7,231 nucleotides of DNA from G020348385 sp964580235 (GTDB lineage Bacteria; Acidobacteriota; Aminicenantia; Aminicenantales; Aminicenantaceae): positions 1-7,231 of the forward strand of contig CAZOJY010000147.1 of the NCBI GenBank assembly GCA_964580235.1, read 5' to 3'. The notes below the pieces were generated by a model. It made no database searches and was not told the DNA's origin. It saw only the letters and a list, made by a program, of their open reading frames with translations. The translations under genes were made by a program, and so were the position numbers. The stretch's first letter is position 1, and each line of letters starts with the position of its first letter. Shown one piece after another: positions 6,663-7,231 of this stretch.

Positions 6663-6813
6663 TTAACCATCATGCATGCTATGCTGAAGCTCGGGGACTC
6701 GAACATCATGATGGCCGCTGCTAATCCCGAACAATTTAACCGCGCCGTTGAAGCCGGGTGTGGAAGAAGAAATGCAGGAACGCATGCAGGAGTGGCTAAA
6801 AAGCTTGGAATAG
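6663..6813 (+). pseudogene. Relic of a VOC/PhnB-like (glyoxalase-fold) gene with internal deletions
   Basis: Three short patches in the right order recall the PhnB-like branch of the vicinal oxygen chelate superfamily. Frame one gives IMHAMLKLGDSNIMMA (6669-6716), like the family's (G)KIMHAELKIGDSVIMLAD. The same frame continues with NPEQFNRAVEAG (6723-6758), like the helix (V)D-x-x-FNRAVEAGA. A shifted frame then gives GVEEEMQERMQEWLKSLE and a TAG at 6811-6813, like the C-terminal (S)PEEMQERM tail. The segments that normally separate the patches, roughly 25-40 residues each, are missing, as is the N-terminal first half. This is therefore a remnant shortened by at least two deletions, one of which changes frame. 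It ends convergent with the broken hydrolase, 30 bp away. No product is expected. The last patch is the weakest part of the match. Confidence 0.6.
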
Positions 6814-6843
6814 TAAAAAAATCGACGGGATTGAGTCCTCACT

Positions 6844-7231
6844 TTAAGATTTTTCAAGAAAGTCCAGGATTTTTTGATTCACCAATTCTGCCTTCACAAC
6901 GGACAGATCATGTCCTGCCCCAGGAATGATTTCTGTTTTTATTTGTGGCGCAGTGGATTTCAAACGTTCCACAGCTATATGAGCGGGATAGATTTTTTCA
7001 TTCTCTCCGACCATAAAAAATACAGGCATTTTCAGGGATCTTAATTCGTCATCCGACAAAACAGTCGAGCTGACCAACATTTTCGGCTTGAAGCTTCGAA
7101 GCCCCAAATCCAGGTGATCTACCCATTTTTCAGCATATGCCCGTCCAACATCATCTTTTTTCCACAAATCTTTTAGCCTGAATTATTCATAAACATGATT
7201 TTTTTTACCGGGATTTAATACTATATACATT
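6844..7231 (-). pseudogene. Alpha/beta hydrolase 3' part with an in-frame stop, cut by the window end
   Basis: Lid and C-terminal part of an alpha/beta hydrolase on the minus strand. From the TTG at 7167, the strand MPVFFMVGENEKIY holds the acid region, with Glu where Asp is usual, and GAGHDLS carries the likely catalytic histidine. The protein ends LDFLEKS and a TAA at 6846-6844. Upstream in the same frame, 7182-7168 reads FRLKD and 7230-7186 reads MYIVLNPGKKNHVYE, separated only by a TAA at 7185-7183. The two sides read as one continuous lid segment, so I interpret the TAA as a premature stop in a gene whose nucleophile half lies beyond the window. Starting translation at the TTG would give a protein without the nucleophile and has no good ribosome site. 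Alternatives are a sequencing error or chance similarity of the short upstream piece. Confidence 0.65.

Noticed and set aside
6672..6929. 85-codon open frame on the plus strand as a real gene
   Set aside because: Only its first ~30 codons resemble VOC proteins. It then leaves the conserved frame and runs antisense into the hydrolase, so it is a relic plus read-through.

Overview
The window is ordinary bacterial chromosome from an uncultured-looking, probably Gram-negative heterotroph with mid-range base composition. That placement is an inference from gene content: a 6-phosphofructokinase with diphosphate-type residues, and a large exported M14 peptidase carrying DxDGDG calcium-type loops. 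I cannot name the phylum. I see no phage, transposon, CRISPR array, rRNA or tRNA, and no convincing new multi-gene system.

Layout, left to right. (1) 1-642, plus: 3' part of an alpha/beta hydrolase cut by the window edge. (2) 728-1744, minus: a zinc-free quinone-oxidoreductase-like (VAT1-like) enzyme, convergent with the hydrolase. (3) 1745-1912: a compact divergent control region with two back-to-back sigma70-like promoters. (4) 1913-2965, plus: an exported AstE/AspA-type zinc hydrolase. (5) About 2981-3181: decayed, frameshifted relic of a YbjQ/DUF74-like gene. (6) 5131-6336 then 3191-5113, minus: a two-gene operon, a phosphofructokinase followed after 17 bp by a secreted M14 zinc carboxypeptidase. 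A good -35 box and a perfect 7-bp inverted repeat lie upstream. (7) 6337-6662: control region, then a stretch with no gene I can support. (8) About 6663-6813, plus: decayed relic of a VOC/PhnB-type gene. (9) 6844-7231, minus: 3' part of a second alpha/beta hydrolase with an in-frame stop, continuing past the window end.

The intact genes look like housekeeping and nutrient-acquisition functions: sugar phosphate metabolism, extracellular peptide breakdown, a secreted deacylase-like enzyme and a redox enzyme. Only the phosphofructokinase and the carboxypeptidase share an obvious transcript. The most notable signals are the three gene relics in or beside the intergenic gaps, the diphosphate-type active site of the phosphofructokinase, the apparent loss of the usual third zinc-ligand histidine in the M14 peptidase, and the operator-like palindrome before the operon. 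Family assignments rest on remembered motifs, not on searches.
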